A stretch of DNA of 5,780 nucleotides from assembly GCA_900552875.1 (NCBI GenBank), contig USCS01000105.1, forward strand, positions 1-5,780, read 5' to 3'. The notes below the pieces were generated by a model, which was given only the letters and a program-made list of their open reading frames with translations, had not been told where the DNA came from and did no database searches. The first letter of the stretch is position 1. Each line of letters starts with the position of its first letter. Made by a program: the position numbers and the translations under genes. This DNA is from an uncultured Collinsella sp. (GTDB taxonomy: Bacteria; Actinomycetota; Coriobacteriia; Coriobacteriales; Coriobacteriaceae). Of this stretch, positions 5,176 through 5,780 are shown piece after piece.

Positions 5176-5772
5176 ATGAGTGCGAATCACAGCCTGCAAA
5201 AACTGCTCGATGAGCTGGGCCGTCTGCCGGGTATTGGCCCCAAGTCGGCCCAGCGCATCGCCTATTACCTGCTCGAGGCCGATGCCGAGGAGGCCCGCCG
5301 CCTGGCCGAGGCCATCCTGGAGGTTAAGCAGGAGGTGCACTTTTGCAGCCGCTGCTTTAACTACGCCACGGCCGACGAGTGCTCCATCTGCCAGGACCCG
5401 ATGCGCGATACCACTCGCATTTGCGTTGTGGGCGAGCCGCGCGACGTCCAGGCAATCGAGCGCACGGGCAGCTACCATGGCCTGTACCATGTGCTGGGCG
5501 GCGTGATCAGCCCCATGGACAAGATTGGCCCCGAGCAGTTGCACATCCGCGAGCTGCTGGCGCGTCTGGGCCACGAGGATATCCATGAGGTCATCATCGC
5601 CACCAACCCCAATATTGAGGGCGAGACCACGGCGAGCTACCTGGCCCGCACTATCAAGCCGCTGGGCGTCGAGGTGTCGCGTCTGGCGAGCGGCCTGCCC
5701 GTGGGCGGCGACCTGGAGTATGCCGACGAGCTTACGCTTGGCCGCGCCATCGAGGCCCGTCGCGCGATTTAG
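5176..5772 (+). CDS. recR: Recombination mediator protein RecR
   Basis: RecR works with RecO and RecF to load RecA onto SSB-coated gaps during recombinational repair. The complete 198-residue protein has all the expected parts: a helix-hairpin-helix motif LPGIGPKSAQRIAYYLL (17-33), a zinc finger with CxxC pairs at Cys57/Cys60 and Cys69/Cys72, a Toprim domain starting at VVGEP (84-88) with the GGVISPMDKIGP strand-loop (108-119) and the ATNPNIEGETTASYL segment (142-156), and the C-terminal LASGLPVGGDLEYADELTLGRAIEARR motif (170-196). The ATG at 5176 lies 13 bp after the ybaB stop. The 13-base gap has no Shine-Dalgarno sequence and ends in an alternating AT tract, so translation probably depends on coupling or reinitiation from ybaB. 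No better in-frame start exists that would keep the family N-terminus. Confidence 0.98.
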   Translation: MSANHSLQKLLDELGRLPGIGPKSAQRIAYYLLEADAEEARRLAEAILEVKQEVHFCSRCFNYATADECSICQDPMRDTTRICVVGEPRDVQAIERTGSYHGLYHVLGGVISPMDKIGPEQLHIRELLARLGHEDIHEVIIATNPNIEGETTASYLARTIKPLGVEVSRLASGLPVGGDLEYADELTLGRAIEARRAI

Positions 5773-5780
5773 GTGGCGAG

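Overview
The window carries housekeeping genes of a high-G+C, Gram-positive-type bacterium. The most likely source is a member of the Coriobacteriia, such as Collinsella. This is inferred from three things: the base composition, a DnaX of about 811 residues with very long Ala/Pro linkers, and promoters whose extended -10 boxes resemble TGnTAC(A/G)(C/A)T. No species-level marker is present.

Layout. Positions 1-594 (minus strand) hold the N-terminal 198 codons of a Hanks-type Ser/Thr protein kinase that runs off the left edge. Positions 739-1455 (minus) encode a two-helix membrane protein resembling the YcxB family, with a very lysine-rich tail. A 116-bp divergent region (1456-1571) separates it from dnaX (1572-4007, plus), the tau-type clamp-loader subunit of DNA polymerase III. 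A small single-helix membrane or secreted protein of unknown function (4029-4502, minus) converges on dnaX with only 21 bp between the stops. A 339-bp intergenic region (4503-4841) contains a TATAAT box for the small gene, a cluster of TGCATAAT repeats, a candidate extended -10 promoter and a leader stem-loop. Then come ybaB (4842-5162) and recR (5176-5772), both plus strand and 13 bp apart.

How the genes relate. dnaX, ybaB and recR are a well-known conserved neighbourhood linking the replisome clamp loader, a small nucleoid-associated DNA-binding protein and the RecFOR-pathway recombination mediator. Here the set is split: an oppositely oriented, lower-G+C gene plus a new promoter region sits between dnaX and ybaB, so ybaB-recR is probably transcribed on its own. 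The kinase and the YcxB-like gene point the other way and have no evident functional tie to replication or repair.

I do not see a previously undescribed multi-gene system, mobile element, CRISPR array, tRNA or rRNA here. The points most worth a second look are the non-RD kinase with an altered glycine loop, the repeated Pro-Trp motifs and an SSB-tip-like peptide in the DnaX tail, the gene inserted into the dnaX-ybaB-recR neighbourhood, the TGCATAAT repeat cluster, and recR lacking a Shine-Dalgarno sequence.
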